From: Pomacea canaliculata
Lineage: Eukaryota > Mollusca > Gastropoda > Architaenioglossa > Ampullariidae
Assembly: GCF_003073045.1 (NCBI RefSeq)
Contig: NC_037594.1
Location: 24,744,927 to 24,808,926 of the forward strand
Direction: 5' to 3'
Length of the DNA stretch: 64,000 bases
Part shown: one piece after another, positions 46,436 through 59,900 of the stretch
Numbering within the stretch: position 1 is the first letter of the stretch
How the letters are laid out: each line of letters starts with the position of its first letter
Notes under the pieces: model-generated
Told to the model about the DNA's origin: nothing
Databases searched by the model: none
The model's input: the letters and a program-made list of their open reading frames with translations, nothing else
Translations under genes and position numbers: made by a program

Positions 46436-48738
46436 ATGGTGAGATTAGTCTACAAAGTCTTTGCTGAAATTTGGTTTCCGTGATTCGTACATAAGACAGA
46501 CCTATCTTGGACGAGGGAGAAAGACACAAAATGAGTCCTAAATGAGTAGGCTAGATTCATTCCTTCTGGTTTATTTATAAACAAACAGTGAAACATTGAA
46601 AGAGTAAGAAGGATAAAGTCTTATCAAAATATAGCTTTATGCGTATAAAGCCGGTGTTGTAACTTTTTCTGTAACACGGACAGCTATAGCAACATTGTTA
46701 GAAACATTGCAAAGTAAATAAATATCTATGAAACATCCAAAAAGGAAAACCAGACTGCTTCTGCGTTAGTCAATGTAAATACTTATGGCAGACAGTGCAT
46801 TCAGTGTGTATGTGTGTGCGTATGCGTGCTCAAATCTGTGTGCTTGTGTGTGTGTGTGTGTTTTGACGCGTTCACTTTAAGACCGATACATTGGGATTTG
46901 TCGCTCTCCTCGATGTGAACACTTAAACTCATTCATGTGTGACCAGTGGCTTCTGGTGAGCCTTGTCATCACCCTGACGGGCGTTGACGGCTGGATGACT
47001 CAGTATCAGGAAAGCTTCAACTTCAGCTGTCCAGCTCATCAGTACATCTGCTCCACCAACAGCGCGTACGACGATTCCTACGATGACCGTGTGTATGATT
47101 TCACTTGCTGTGAACTTACAGGAGATTTGCCCGTACAAGGCTGCAAGTGGACAGGTAAAGACTATTTTTGTCATTATTTTGCGACTTTTATTATGAAGTT
47201 ATCTGCTGTAATACAGCTGAATACATACAAGTCTAAGAATGACATGTGTGAATGAATGTGATTTGTGATCGATGACATTCTCATCCTGCTCACATTTAGT
47301 ACACACGTGTACATTGCATCTCCCCGTCACGGCACGGAGATACTTGCTATATGAACATTTTTTTCACAAAGTACAAATTATTTCCTTTGATGTTTGATAT
47401 TTGATGTTTAAATGGTAAATTATTGCTAGGTCTCAGGCATGTTACAACACAAAAATGCAAAACCTGAACGTCGATATAAAACACCCATGTTCAAAAGAAG
47501 TCGGGACTAACCATGAAAGTTAATAGAAACTGATTTGACGATTACGACTTTTCACGTAGTGGTCAGGGATGGTTCAGATCGTCCTGTGATAGGGGTGTGT
47601 ACTCACAGAACAGATATTTCACATGACAAGATGACAGCTTGACGACTGATGTCAAACAAAGACGTCCCTCGTGATGCTAGTCAGTGACTGCATTCTATGA
47701 ACACACCTTCTCACTCACTGCACACGAAGGGTAAACAGAAAGATGTACACACAGTTTACCACAGCCAACACTGGGATGTGAGCTGATAAGACGCTGAACC
47801 CCACGGCAATACCCCAGAAGTCATAAGAATTGCAGTGGTCGAGGATTGTTCCAGAAAATCACCGAAATTCCAATAATCCTCAAAATGAATCATACTGGGA
47901 CAAAGAATGGATGGAAACAATGCTCATCCCCAGAGCGAAGGATGTTTTTGTTTTTTTTTCCTGCCACATGAAACCTGACACTTATGACGTTCGTTAAATA
48001 TGCGTTTCTTCACTAAACTTCTCGCTACAAATTAATTGTGGCTTTCCTCAATGACTTATCAGGAAATTACTTTAATGTGGACAATTTTATACAATTTCTC
48101 ATAAAATTATCATTAAATTACATTACCATTACATTATCACACATTCTGGAGAGGTTACAATTTATTTACAGCACAGCCAAACTACTTCTTTCACTTATCA
48201 TAAAATACTAAAATACTCTCACTGATATTAAAAGAGAATAATGCAATACCAGGCCGTGCTAGAAAAAGCAGGACAGGATAAGACATTAAAACAGTTGAGA
48301 CCATTGATACCAAGCATATTTACATTTTAGTAAGTGAAATTTCATCACTCGGGAGATTTTGATAGCAAAATTCAGACTCAGAATACAGGTCTGAGCCCTT
48401 ACACAGACCCTAGTGAACAACTTCCAGGGACTCAGCTTTTCGTTGGTCTTGTGAAGAGAGATAAATTTACTGACGTGAGCAGTGTTCGAGCCGCATGCTT
48501 AACTCTTTCTCATTTTCTCGCTCACAAGATGTTTCATCAAATGCTTAATATTTTAACAATTATGTCAGGGTTTATGAAACTCCTGTTCTGATTTTTTCCC
48601 TTCAAGATTATGTCAGTTACTTGGACACAAATGCTTTCTACCGATGTGTCAAACCAGACGTCATCGTCAGTATAGACAGTTACTACGACAGCGACTATCA
48701 AGACAGGTTATTGCGCTTCAATTGCTGCCAAGTTCCAA
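46436..48738 (+). CDS. DPT: Dermatopontin-like protein, copy 3 (3' exons not found)
   Basis: Exons 46947-47154 (208 bp, phase 0 to 1) and 48607-48738 (132 bp, phase 1 to 1). The likely start exon ends ATG at 46436-46438 before GTGAGA; an in-frame ATG at 46935 is the alternative. Signal peptide WLLVSLVITLTGVDG, then GWMTQYQESFNFSCPAHQ, DRVYDFTCCEL, CKWTG, and in exon 2 YVSYLDTNAFYRC with DRLLRFNCCQVP. The third-repeat exon and the short terminal DR-x-F exon present in copies 1, 2 and 4 were not recognised between 48739 and 50182. The gene may be 3'-truncated, may use diverged exons, or may end differently. What is present is in frame. Confidence 0.8.
46803..46862. repeat. (TG)n microsatellite
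   Basis: TGTGTATGTGTGTGCG and later TGTGTGTGTGTGTGTG just upstream of the signal-peptide exon of dermatopontin copy 3. Confidence 0.8.
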
Positions 48739-50182
48739 GTGAGTCAACTTTACAATTCTGAAAAAAATGTTTAACAAATGTACCTATGTCTCTCAACAGA
48801 GTGAGTGAGAAAAAGAATTAGTGAGTGAGAGAGCGAATTAGTTTTGGTTTCTAAAAGTAAAAAGGCATTTTTAAAAAAACTCCTAATCAGCCATCTGGTG
48901 CAATTGACTTGTCAATTTTTGATTGATTCCATAATAATAGTGTTGGGGATTTTTTTTTGTAACATGTGGCTTTAACAATGGTCTATATAATTAATACTGG
49001 CATGCTGACGGTCAAGATTAAAGTGCAATGAACTGCTATAGCAAGAATGGGCTCTTTATAAATACGTTATTATTTATCATTAAAGGTTTTTGTCCGTTAT
49101 GAGTATCAGTGCCATGTGCTACTATCCGTCTCTATATGGACAAAAACCCATAGAATGCTAAGACAAAATATGTCTTTTTGCCTTTTCTGAATAAATAATA
49201 CAAGTAAACATTTTTATTTTGGATTATAATGTGTTGAGCACATAAAATTGATAGGAAATAACTACTTTTATTTCAGTAACATGACTTTTGTAAAAATTTG
49301 TTGACCAGCTTTACAGATATGGAAATGAATCGTCAACAGCAAGAGAACTCAAGCCAGTGATGTACAAACAATGGATTCAAGAAATGCTACAACAGTGAGA
49401 AAACATGAGCTTCAGTCAAGCATATGCCCTTCAGTAACCATGGAGATTTATAAAGATTCCCAAGCTCAACGGATTTTTAAATTAAAATGTTAATTACTAT
49501 TATTTGTTCTAGATGTCGGCCATTAGCCCAGGCTGTTACACTCGCAGAAATGTTGATGGTTGACTACTGGCATCTCGTAAATAGATTTTTGAAAGTAATA
49601 TGCCACGAGACATAACTTCCTATTTCTGTTTAGAATTTAAATTATTACATTATCATCTCAGTTATCTGTTGGGCATACATATGAATTACAATTAGTTGCA
49701 GTACATTCCTCATCGACAGTAATTTGACATAGAAAATAAAGTGGGAAAAGCGTTGATGTGTCATTGAAGATTATATATCACCAAATTGCTTCTTGAGAAT
49801 GAAAAATAGATACAACATAATATATGATTAAGTTTAGGAGTTAAAAGAAATCAGTTTGTAAAACATTCGTTACAAGCATTATAAAACTTTGTAGGAAACG
49901 AATATACAAATATATTTTCATTCACTATTTGCTTCAAGCTTATCGAAACTGGAAGGCAATAATAAACAAATAATTCTATTATTTCTAAATTTATTGTTAA
50001 AGAACTCTACAAACAGAACAATAGAAACATTAGTCTTTCAAGTGTATCAAGAAAGCAAAAGAAGTTTAGTTTATTATATTTCACAGATTTGCCTACAGAC
50101 AAGAACCTATGTAGTTGTATTTTTTATGATATTTCTCTCAATCCTTGTCGTTTGTCAGAAAATCAGAGAATGTTGTAGAACG
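48739..50182. other. No exons recognised
   Basis: AT-rich sequence searched for the missing exons of dermatopontin copy 3 (tryptophan-rich third repeat; short exon opening with D-R-x-F). None seen on the plus strand. Confidence 0.4.
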
Positions 50183-51435
50183 TCACTTGACAGCTCGGCG
50201 GTTTGACAGGGTGCAGGTAATGAATTGGAATTCCCTGTCCCTGTGGAAAAGATAACAATATGTTTCAGAAAGAAAGTCAATGAAAAAGTGGAACTACATA
50301 AATTTTACAGGAGAATTAAAATAAATATTTAGCAGTAATGAATGTACATGTATCTTACTTATACTTCTGTAGGCTTCCGTTATAGACATTTTCTGTCAAT
50401 TAGGCTCTCTGGTCATATACGGAGGGAAATAAGCTATAATATTTTTTTTGTCCAGTAAACTAACCTGATATTGTGGCAAAATAGAGCAAAAGAGAGGGCT
50501 CACCTGGTGTTGCCGTCATAAACAAATATGATTGATGATAATATCGCGCTGATTGGTTTGGAAGTAGATATCGGTAAGACATAGAACTAAAGATGTACAG
50601 ATGAATGTACCTTCAGCACGGCAGCAGACGGTACCGAAACCCCTATCCTGCTCTCGGCTGCTATTGGACCAGGTGTATATACCTGTTATAAATTCATGTC
50701 CTAGGCACCCAATAACCGAGCGAGCAAAACCTCTGTGAACATAGCCTGTGTGGATGCATGACAAAAATCAGTATCTAATGTTCTTGTGTTGTCAGCAACG
50801 TACGTAAACGAATGTAATAATGATATAGGTGTTCAAATAATAACAGCAATAATAAATCTCCATAGAACAACAGATCAACGAAAGCAGAAAATTCACTGAT
50901 AGTAATACAAATAATTTGTAACGGCTAGAACAATCTGGATGAAAATCTCGAATGGTCGACCACGCTTGAGTAAAGACAGTTACGCCGACTGCAAGGAAAT
51001 ATTAAGTTCTTGGAAGTTGGATCAAAGTTTAAAATACATAGAGTTTATCTTAAAATATGGCAAAGACAAGCTGAAGTTTTGAACATTATTGCAAGCAAGG
51101 TAGTGCGAGAATGATGCCTAGGAATGTCAGAACAGCCAAACTCCCACAGCCGGTACTTCTTTTCATTGCTATATATACTTTGGATCGACGTCAAGGCCTG
51201 TCCTTCAGGGCAAGAAAATCTAAAGTTGGAATGGTTCTCATTCACCCAGCCAGCAACCATCACAATGATCGCCATGGTTAACAGCAGATATGGCAAAAGC
51301 TGTTTGAAAATCAATAATGCAATCTGAAATCATCATCATCATGGTTGCACCATCATTATCATCCACCACCACCACCACCACCACCAAATTATTCCAAGTA
51401 CCAACTTACAGAACGGTAAACCTTAGTCTTACCAT
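50183..51435 (-). CDS. DPT: Dermatopontin-like protein, copy 4 (partly unresolved)
   Basis: Pieces, 5' to 3': start codon at 51433-51435 before GTAAGA; signal and first repeat from 51299 down to about 51118 (LLPYLLLTMAIIVMVAG, GWVNENHSNFRFSCPEGQ, YRLWEFGC); second repeat 50611-50745 (CLGHEFITG, DRGFGTVCC); probable third repeat 50504-50586 (FYVLPISTSKPIS, VYDGNT); terminal exon 50183-50240 (DREFQFITCTLSNRRAVK, stop). The third-to-fourth join gives R-DREFQF in phase 2 as in the paralogues. No convincing donor was found for the first-repeat exon, and the second and third pieces do not join in phase. The conserved C-x-W of repeat 1 is not seen. It may be decaying or contain sequence errors. Confidence 0.7.
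51329..51387. repeat. (CAT)n/(CAC)n microsatellite
   Basis: CATCATCATCATC followed by CCACCACCACCACCACCACC. Lies between the start exon and the signal exon of dermatopontin copy 4. Confidence 0.85.
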
Positions 51436-52149
51436 TATTTTGTTATGGCTTCATGCAGTGCACTGGCTAAATTAGAAGAGGCGTGGATAAGAAACATTCA
51501 CTTTTTTTAACCTTACCCATTTACATCAACGAACATGCGGCAGATAACAAAATCTTCTGTCGTCATGATGACATTGCTACAAAACGTCTATGCACATCAC
51601 CCAATAATAACCGATAATCTCTAAGATGGGCGTATTACACACGTGGTGTGACTATCACGCAATCAGTTTCCAACTTTTACAGCTTAAACACTTTCTTGTA
51701 AGTAAATAAAGAAGACTGGGGAAAAGTGACTTAAGCTGGAACTGGTGTTGAGAAGTAGAGACATACGTGTGCTTCTAGCAATCTCATGCGGAGAACGAAC
51801 AATTAATAAACTGTGTAAGGGAGTTAATCCGTGAGACCAACCCATCCCGAGTTCTTTCCCTTTCAACCTACCTCCACAAACACATTGGTGCTCTTAGGGT
51901 CCGTTCTGTCTGCTGTTAGTGTAGGTGACTAACAATAATTCGCAGGCTTTGCTTACCACGCACGCAGAATAAGTTAGTGAAAGAATGACTATATATTTCC
52001 GCGGAGTGTTTATCATTTTATGCTGACGTGCAGACTGTGATCAGCAGACAGCCCCACCATTACAGTAGGACTATACGTACATACAATTAAGTACTTATTA
52101 CATAAAGACACATATAAGACATTCATAAAAGAAGCAAGAAGAACCTTAC

Positions 52150-52360
52150 AGACGGTGTGTAATGTAATGCATGTGCACTTTGGCCTGTGGTGTGGTCCGC
52201 TGAACACCGGCATTTTGTCGTCACTTTTAATTAGTTGTGTCGTCACCTTATTTTATCGTCACTGTATTTTGACTTCACATCACCTTCTGCACTTTCTGAC
52301 ATTTGTGAAGTGCCTTAATTGAGCTTTCCACAGGCCAGGATTATATATTATATTATTTCT
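52150..52360 (+). repeat. Interspersed-repeat tail
   Basis: GTGAAGTGCCTTAATTGAGC then CCAGGATTATATATTATATT resembles the 3' tail of L2-like LINEs or their SINEs. Upstream limit unclear. Confidence 0.35.
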
Positions 52361-53247
52361 CCTTGCATTATGTCAATACCACCATTTAAGTATTTTGTAA
52401 ATTAGTATTTAAAACGGAGTACTTGAAATATGGTGTCTGAATTCGTGCAAAATGACCAAGCGCAAAAGTGTGTTTTTCAAATTTTGTTGTTGTTGTTGCT
52501 GTGGTTTTCAATTTAGATGTATGTTTTTTTCCAGTATGTCTTTTTGCGAATTAGGTTTTCAGTCGATCACTTGAGTATAAAGTCAGTGTTGGTAACTTCT
52601 CATACAAATTGTAGAGCTTCAAACATATGGTCTAAAATACAGCTGTGACGCAAATCACCAACTTCAAACAGCAATATCTCCAAAACTAATGAAAATAGAG
52701 ACTCAGTTTTTGTTTTGGTTTTTTTGTGCTTTCTTTTACTTTCGTGTGAGCATAAAAAATACCAATTTAACAAATCATTAATTTTTGTGTGCCGGTAACT
52801 ATAGTCTCTGGTGGTGAGATCGCTTTCTAAGGGAAGTAATGTATTCTCGGTGTCTTGCTTAGAGTTATCGTTCTTCAAACGAGAAATCTCAACATGTCAA
52901 GAGCGTTGGTGGGTACAATTTGTGGAAGTAAATCTGTGTAATCTTAGCACTACGAGTAGACTGTTTTAATCTTTTCTTTATCATTATGCACATAGTTAAA
53001 TTTTAGTTTATATGAAGTCAATATTATAGAATATATCTTCATATACTTTAGCTGTGTCGCGTAACTCTAGGCTACGCAATGTAAAAACAAGCGATTTTGC
53101 ATGACTGAGTCTCTTATCCGTATCCATGACAATTTTACTGGACATAAAAGTTCCTAAGGTCAGATATTTGCCTCAGGCTCTTAAAATTTTCGCATTTACA
53201 ACCCGCTAGTGATACGATTAGTTTCGTTCCTATTATTTATAGGCGTC

Positions 53248-53260
53248 TTCCAGAATCTTC
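53248..53260. promoter_or_regulatory. Heat-shock element upstream of CCT7
   Basis: TTCCAGAATCTTC is a perfect three-unit heat-shock element (TTC-nn-GAA-nn-TTC), followed in register by GAG as a near-match fourth unit. CTTCCGG, a consensus ETS/GABP site, lies directly downstream at 53265-53271. HSF and ETS sites are known in promoters of cytosolic chaperonin genes. Located about 690 bp before the first recognised CCT7 exon, so it probably marks the promoter. Confidence 0.5.
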
Positions 53261-53952
53261 CTGAGCTTCCGGTTGAATAAACAAACTAAGCACATAACTT
53301 TGGTAGGAACCAGAAAACAGAGCGATAAAGACAGACATAACGCATATTTCGAAAGCAAATTTTAATTTTTGCGTGTGTTACGTGCAAAAACATTGGCCTT
53401 GTATGACAAATATGTACTAGCAAACACAGATGTACATATATACATATGCACACAAAACAAAACCTTGGCTAGACAAAGCTATGAAACAAACACAAGTACA
53501 GCACAAATTAAATGCATATAGTATGTTACCAAAAACATGATGGCAAAGTTAGAAGTTGGACACATTTCTGTCAAGTAAATTGTGGACGAGTCCTACTGAA
53601 GCCATTTGTGTGATGATAGTACTCTAAGCAGATGTGGGCAATTAAATGCAAAGCCTTGTCTGTAGGGTAGAAAATCCCTTGTGTACTCAACTCTCTTTCT
53701 CAAGGGGGAAGACTCTTAAGCAAAAGAGCATTTGACAAAGAACAGGCTGCATTTTATAAAAGTCATAATGCTTGTGTATAACTCATCAATAGTAAAAAAA
53801 AAAATAATGAACACCACAAATAGTAAGGAATGCTCAGTGTCTAAGAGAAGCAAAGGTTTTGATGCTAAGAAACATCTTTACATGAAGCCCTTCTGTTAGA
53901 GGCCATTTTTATTGTTTAGAATCACTCACATATTTGCATTTTTACCTAACAG

Positions 53953-56900
53953 CAAGCACCCATTATACTTCTGAAAGAAGGGACAGATACGTCTCAGGGT
54001 GTACCACAAATTGTCAGCAATATCAATGCCTGTCAAGCTATTGCGGATGCTGTTCGTACAACGTTAGGTCCACGAGGCATGGATAAGTTGATTGTGGATA
54101 ACAAGGGTATGTATAATTTGTATCTTAATAAATGATGTATTTTATAACATTTGACAAAATATTCAGTGTTCTGTCGTCTGCTTAGACATTTTTTATGTTG
54201 ATGACAGTCTTTTGTTTTTATGTTGGTTCCCTCACCCCAACGTTCTAAAAGGCAACAGCCTTGGGATTTAAGCATCTGACAAAAGCTATATCAAATGCTA
54301 TAATATTTCTTAAACAGTAGACCCTCCCTTTTAACATAGAAAGGGACATGGACTGTTGAGAAGTGATTAACAAAAGAGATTAACAAAATTTGCCTGCTTT
54401 TTGAAAAAATAATCTTGGCAGATAAAATTTATAATTCAAGTTTTAAAAGTCAAGAATCAGTTTTTTAAAACTTGAAACAGTCCTGATGCACCACTTTCTC
54501 TTGAAATTCAAAAGATATTAGATATATCCAGTGGATTTTTTCCACAAAAAAAAATGCTTACACGCTTGGCTACACAAAATTTTGGAACATCACATTGTTA
54601 TCTCTGGTAGGCAGAGAAAGGTCCTGAAGATTTTTTTAAAAATAAAATTACTTTCTTTTTCGCTATTTGCAGTGTCATGAACATCATCGAAAATTTACTT
54701 TTTTATTGATTTCTCAATCTCTCGATCTATCAATATCTTCATTGGCTATGTTCCAAACTATATAGCTTGTTACTCTCCCTTATATGTTTTTCCCCACTTT
54801 TACCATAACTTATAAGACACACTATCTGAGTGTGTTCTGTGCGTTTTTTTATGCATTCTTAATCACAGATAATTAACATGTTCCTTTCCCATGATACTTT
54901 TTATCAGTATAAATCTATTTTTAAATCTGGCAACTATGGGAGTTGAGTCATATTCCTCCCCAACTCCTTTCTATGTACACAATTTTCTGTTCATGTTCAT
55001 TTGTGATTGCCACTTTTACCAACTAATCAAGAATTTTTTTTTAATAAAAATCTGTTTAACCATAATTTAAGAGACTGCATTTGCAGCAGGAGTCCAGTGT
55101 TTTGGGGAGGGGGTGTCATTTTTTAATTTTTTGTTTGTTTTTTTTTTTTTTTTTGTTTGTTTTGTTTTTTTTTTTTTTGGTGTGCCTTTTTTAAAACATG
55201 GTTTCTGCAGAAAGTCACATTTATATGTTTATAGAGCAACTTTCTTGATGAGGTTGCATTGCTGTATTAGCATCAAGCCCTAATGTTCATGGTCCCCTTC
55301 CCCCTCCCCCCCTTTTTTTTTTTTTCCTAGGAAGTGCTGTAATATCAAATGATGGGGCTACAATATTGAAGACTTTAGACATTGTTCATCCTGCAGCAAA
55401 GACACTTGTGGACATTGCCAAATCACAGGATGCTGAGGTAACCTATCAGATTTGTTTTAATAAAAATGGTGACTTAAAGAATTAATTAAATACCGTATGA
55501 GTCACTTCTACTTTCCTAATGTGTGTCCCATTCATGGCATAGGGATCAAGAACTCAGAATACATGCACCTTAAAGGTCACTTTCTTTGGCTTAAAACACC
55601 AAGCTAATGGGACACAAAATGATGTTACTGTTTGTTTGTCCACTATCTGCAGATGCACCTTGCAGAGGTTTTGTTATTTTTATGCAACATGATCTGATTA
55701 GAAAAAACAAAATGCAAAGTTGTGCCTTGCTAAGCAGATCATATTATTGGCATTTTAAGTATATTATGGTTAAATTTATATATATCCACAGTTTTCATCG
55801 ATAATCCCTGCAAAAATGTGTTTATGTAGCTTGAAAGGACCCTTGGTTTTGCTGTTCTTTTTGTCTTTTTCTTTGGATGCAAAAAACCAGACAAATGAAA
55901 ATTTTGCAACGCATCACAAAATTATCACTCCATTAGAGGTATCTATACGAATTCCTGCTGTAATATTACCAATTGGAATCATATCATAACCCTAAACACT
56001 ACACTCTTTTTGCATTCAGCATCTCCCCCATCACTCAAAGCTTCTTGGTTCTCAGCTCGAAGAGTGTTACTGTCTCTCCCCATCAAAAAAAGTCTGATCT
56101 TTATGCCCAAACTTGCTCCGGATTTTTTTTTAAGAGATCCAAAGGTCAAAATACAGCTTATTGTGAGTGCTGGATTTACTGTTCCACAAGATATATATGT
56201 GTACTAAAATAGCTCCTTCTTCTGGTAAGTTGGCCTTGAACCAATAAATTGTGTTGGCTCTAGTTTCTTGGGTTCGTATGAGCATAGTTTGTAATCAACG
56301 TGAAAATGGTTGCAAGATACATCTGACTGTAGAACAAATGATCGTTTTAACCTGTTAAAAAGGCTGTAGATATTCCCCCAACAAGTCAAAGCAAAATACT
56401 TGGGAGAAAAGAGTTTTGATTGCCTTTCTTCTAATAGTTCACGTTTTTAAAAAATTCCATTGTTTCAACTTTATCAATCAAAACCACCCATCTATATGGA
56501 GTTATAAATTCAGAATCTTACTTTAACATCAGTAACCTTAACTGCTGCCTTCAACTTAAGTCATTCTCACCAGGCCAGGCAGATCTAAATAATTAAGTCT
56601 TCGGTCTTAAGACATCAACTTGATAATCAGTAACTATAATAAACATCCAGTCTTGGTGTTAGTCTTTTTTACACTTGGAGCCAATTTCTACCGGCAGATA
56701 ATAATCTGCTTGAGGCAGTAAACAACCATCTAACTTATCTACAATGTGGTCATGTGAAGTCATTCTTGATTGCCATTGTTCTCGCCATATCACTCCAATG
56801 TGTTTGAAACTGGGAAACTCTCGGGCCTGAACATGTTTTATTTGTGCGGTTTTCTCCACTTCTGAAAAAATACTACTACAGCACAATAAATGCAGACTTT

Positions 56901-59900
56901 CAGTGTCCGAATAATCTGAAATGTTGCTCATTCTCTCTGGTGTTGACTGCTGGCAACATTGTTAATGGTGCACAGTTGTGATGTAGTACACTGTTAGCAG
57001 CGTTCATTGATCACAGGTGTGAATCACATACTTTGTTAGCGGATAATTAACAGATGGGTCTTGGGGGCTAAAATTTACAGGTTTTATATCACCTATATCT
57101 ACTGATACCTTGAAAAAATGCAAACCATTCACTTTGGCCAGGAATGAAAAGATCTCAATAAAAGCTACATGTGTGTCTTATATGACATTTAGGTCTAAAT
57201 CTACATATTTTGCTGAAAATGCAACTAAAATATTTTAGTTTAATACAGACTGGATTCTGTACCAGAACTCTTATTTTGATGTTGGCTCTCAAATGTATCT
57301 GCCACCCCAAAATTTACAGGTTGGAGATGGCACAACATCTGTGACGCTTATAGCTGGAGAGCTCTTAAAAGAAATGAAGCCTTTTATTGAGGATGGTGTG
57401 CACCCACAGATCATAATTCGTGCTATCCGCAAAGCAACAGCATTGGTAAGTATCTCTTTTATAAAGAAACATTGGTGGAGTGGAGAGTAGCAGGAAAAAC
57501 TTTATATTTTCGTGCTTAGTGTTACATAGTGTCAGACTGTTTTTCGATATTTTGACAGCAGCATCAGAAACTGTCTAAACACTTGAATATTTAAGGACAA
57601 TGCAATTGCTCAGCAAAAATCGCTGGAAGTAGAACATAAAGTATCACAAAAACATATTCTAGTAATATTTTATGACAAAGAGGCATGAGAAAAATTATAT
57701 TAATGGGTTTTTTCTTAATTAAATCTGGATTTGTTGAGAAAACAGGAAGTGACAAAAGGGAGCTATTTCTAAAAATTAGCATCTTCTGCATGAGCTGAAC
57801 TCAAAGAGAAAAGATGCAATCCTTGGTAAAAGAAAACAGACCAGGGCATAATGTGCTGTTGCTGAATGTTCTCTCCGAGTTTGTAATCATTTAGGAAATT
57901 CTAAAGATAATGGCAACAAACTTGGATTAACTTTGGATTATTATACAGATCTCTGCTTTGTTCAAATGTGCCCTGCAAACTTTGTTCCTACTCTGTACTC
58001 AGAAATTTGCTCAAAACATTTCAAAATAATTGTTATACAGTACAAGCAAGTTTTGGACTTTCGGTAAAATGAAGAGATCATCTTCCTACAGCAGTGCCAA
58101 CTATACAAAATCATGGGCTGTTAAAACAATGACTGTTGGTAAAAAAAAAAGTTTAACAATCAAGAACCAGATATTCAAAGTCAAGGCTTTCTACACCGTT
58201 CGGGTCTACAAGTAATATCTTGACAGGGTCACAAACACATTATCAGTTGTTTTGTTATTTAGCACAATGCTAAAAGCAACTGACAATGTGAGGGCACCAT
58301 TGATGTGCATGCTCGAAACAGCTAAAATAAAAGTATGAGAAGCTTAAACAAGAATGTGTGAGTATCAGTAAATAGAAATAAGTTTTTAACATTGATAAAT
58401 GTATATCAAATTATTGTTATATTTTTAATGGTAAAAAAGTCACTATCAGCAGTAAGTTGTAACTATAAAAAAATGTAATGGAAATTAACCATCTATCAAA
58501 TAACAGAAAATTGTAGTTTATCTTAGACAAATGCACATTGAAATGTGTTTATATTTTATAAACCTTATACACCTGGAAAATTTAACTCCAAATTAACACT
58601 TAGTAACAGAGAACCAATAATACAGCATAGACTGAAATGGCCGTGCTTGTTGCCCATTAAATTTTCATCTTGAGACAATTAACTTACCAGTCGAATGAAC
58701 TTGGCTTGGGCCTTTGTTTTGTTTTGTTTTTTGTTACTTTAGTTGAAGCTTGCAAATAAAATTCAAATCTGTAGGGCTGTATTCCAAAATCAGTCTTTTT
58801 ATTTTCTGGGCAAAAAATCACTTCTTGAACATAACCTGAGCAATGTTTCTTCTTTTGACTGAAAGACTTGCATAGATTTGCTGAATTGAGCCACACTCGC
58901 TATTACAAATACTATTGTAGCGAAAGATAACTCTCCAGTATAGGAGAGTAAATTTTCCTCTGCCCTCCTAGTGGCAGGTGAGAATGCAGATGTTTGATGG
59001 CTTGTATCTTTAAAATTAAGCATAATTATGTGCTTATAGTTTGGGAATTATTAACCTGAAAATAAAGAAAAAAATGTTGCACTCGCATTAATCTTTAAGG
59101 GTAGCTTCTTAGATTTACAAGGCACAGATATATCTCTTTACTTCTCTCTGTTTTGTGTCTTATTTTGAAAACTCTAATAATTCCTTAGCCAGCATGTCTT
59201 TTTGTGTATGTGTATGGTCCATTTTGGCAATTATCGGAAGACCTTTGGTGAGAACTTGGGGTCAGGCAGTTGGGACGGTGGGGTAAAGTAAAAGCAGCTG
59301 TTTTAGTAAGCATGATTTTAAAACTGCTGTTTTTAAAAAAGGGTGGAGAATAGGAGACAGGGTTTTTTTTTTTTGGGGGGGGGGGGGTAATTCTTTCAGT
59401 TGCCATTGTATATTTAGGGTAAAGTAGACATGGAAAACAGGAAAGGGGTTTGGAACCCTGAGTGCAGCCTCCAAAACCTTAATAATAACTCACCATGTAT
59501 GCATGCTTCATTTTAACCACTCATTTACATGCACTAGTTAGAGGACGTGTGGGTTATGGTTATCTTATTATGTCTGTTGAGTGCATGTAATTGACCATGT
59601 TATATTCACATGGGCATTTTTCACTTATTTTTCAGGCTATTGAGAAAATCAAGTCGGTAGCTGTTCACATAAAAAAAGAAGACCCAAGGTTGGTTCTGAT
59701 TGCTCTGGTACAACTTGTTGTTTTGTGTAAACTTGCTTATCAAACCCTCATCCCCCAAAGGAGTTACCATGATTACCAAGCAACAACTAAAACTCTTAGA
59801 TGATATTGAGAAGCTGTTGGTGTGGATCAACGAGAAGCAGTTTAAAGGCGATTTTGTGTCTGAAGATATTATGTTCGCAAAGGGTGTGGTCGCAGAGATA

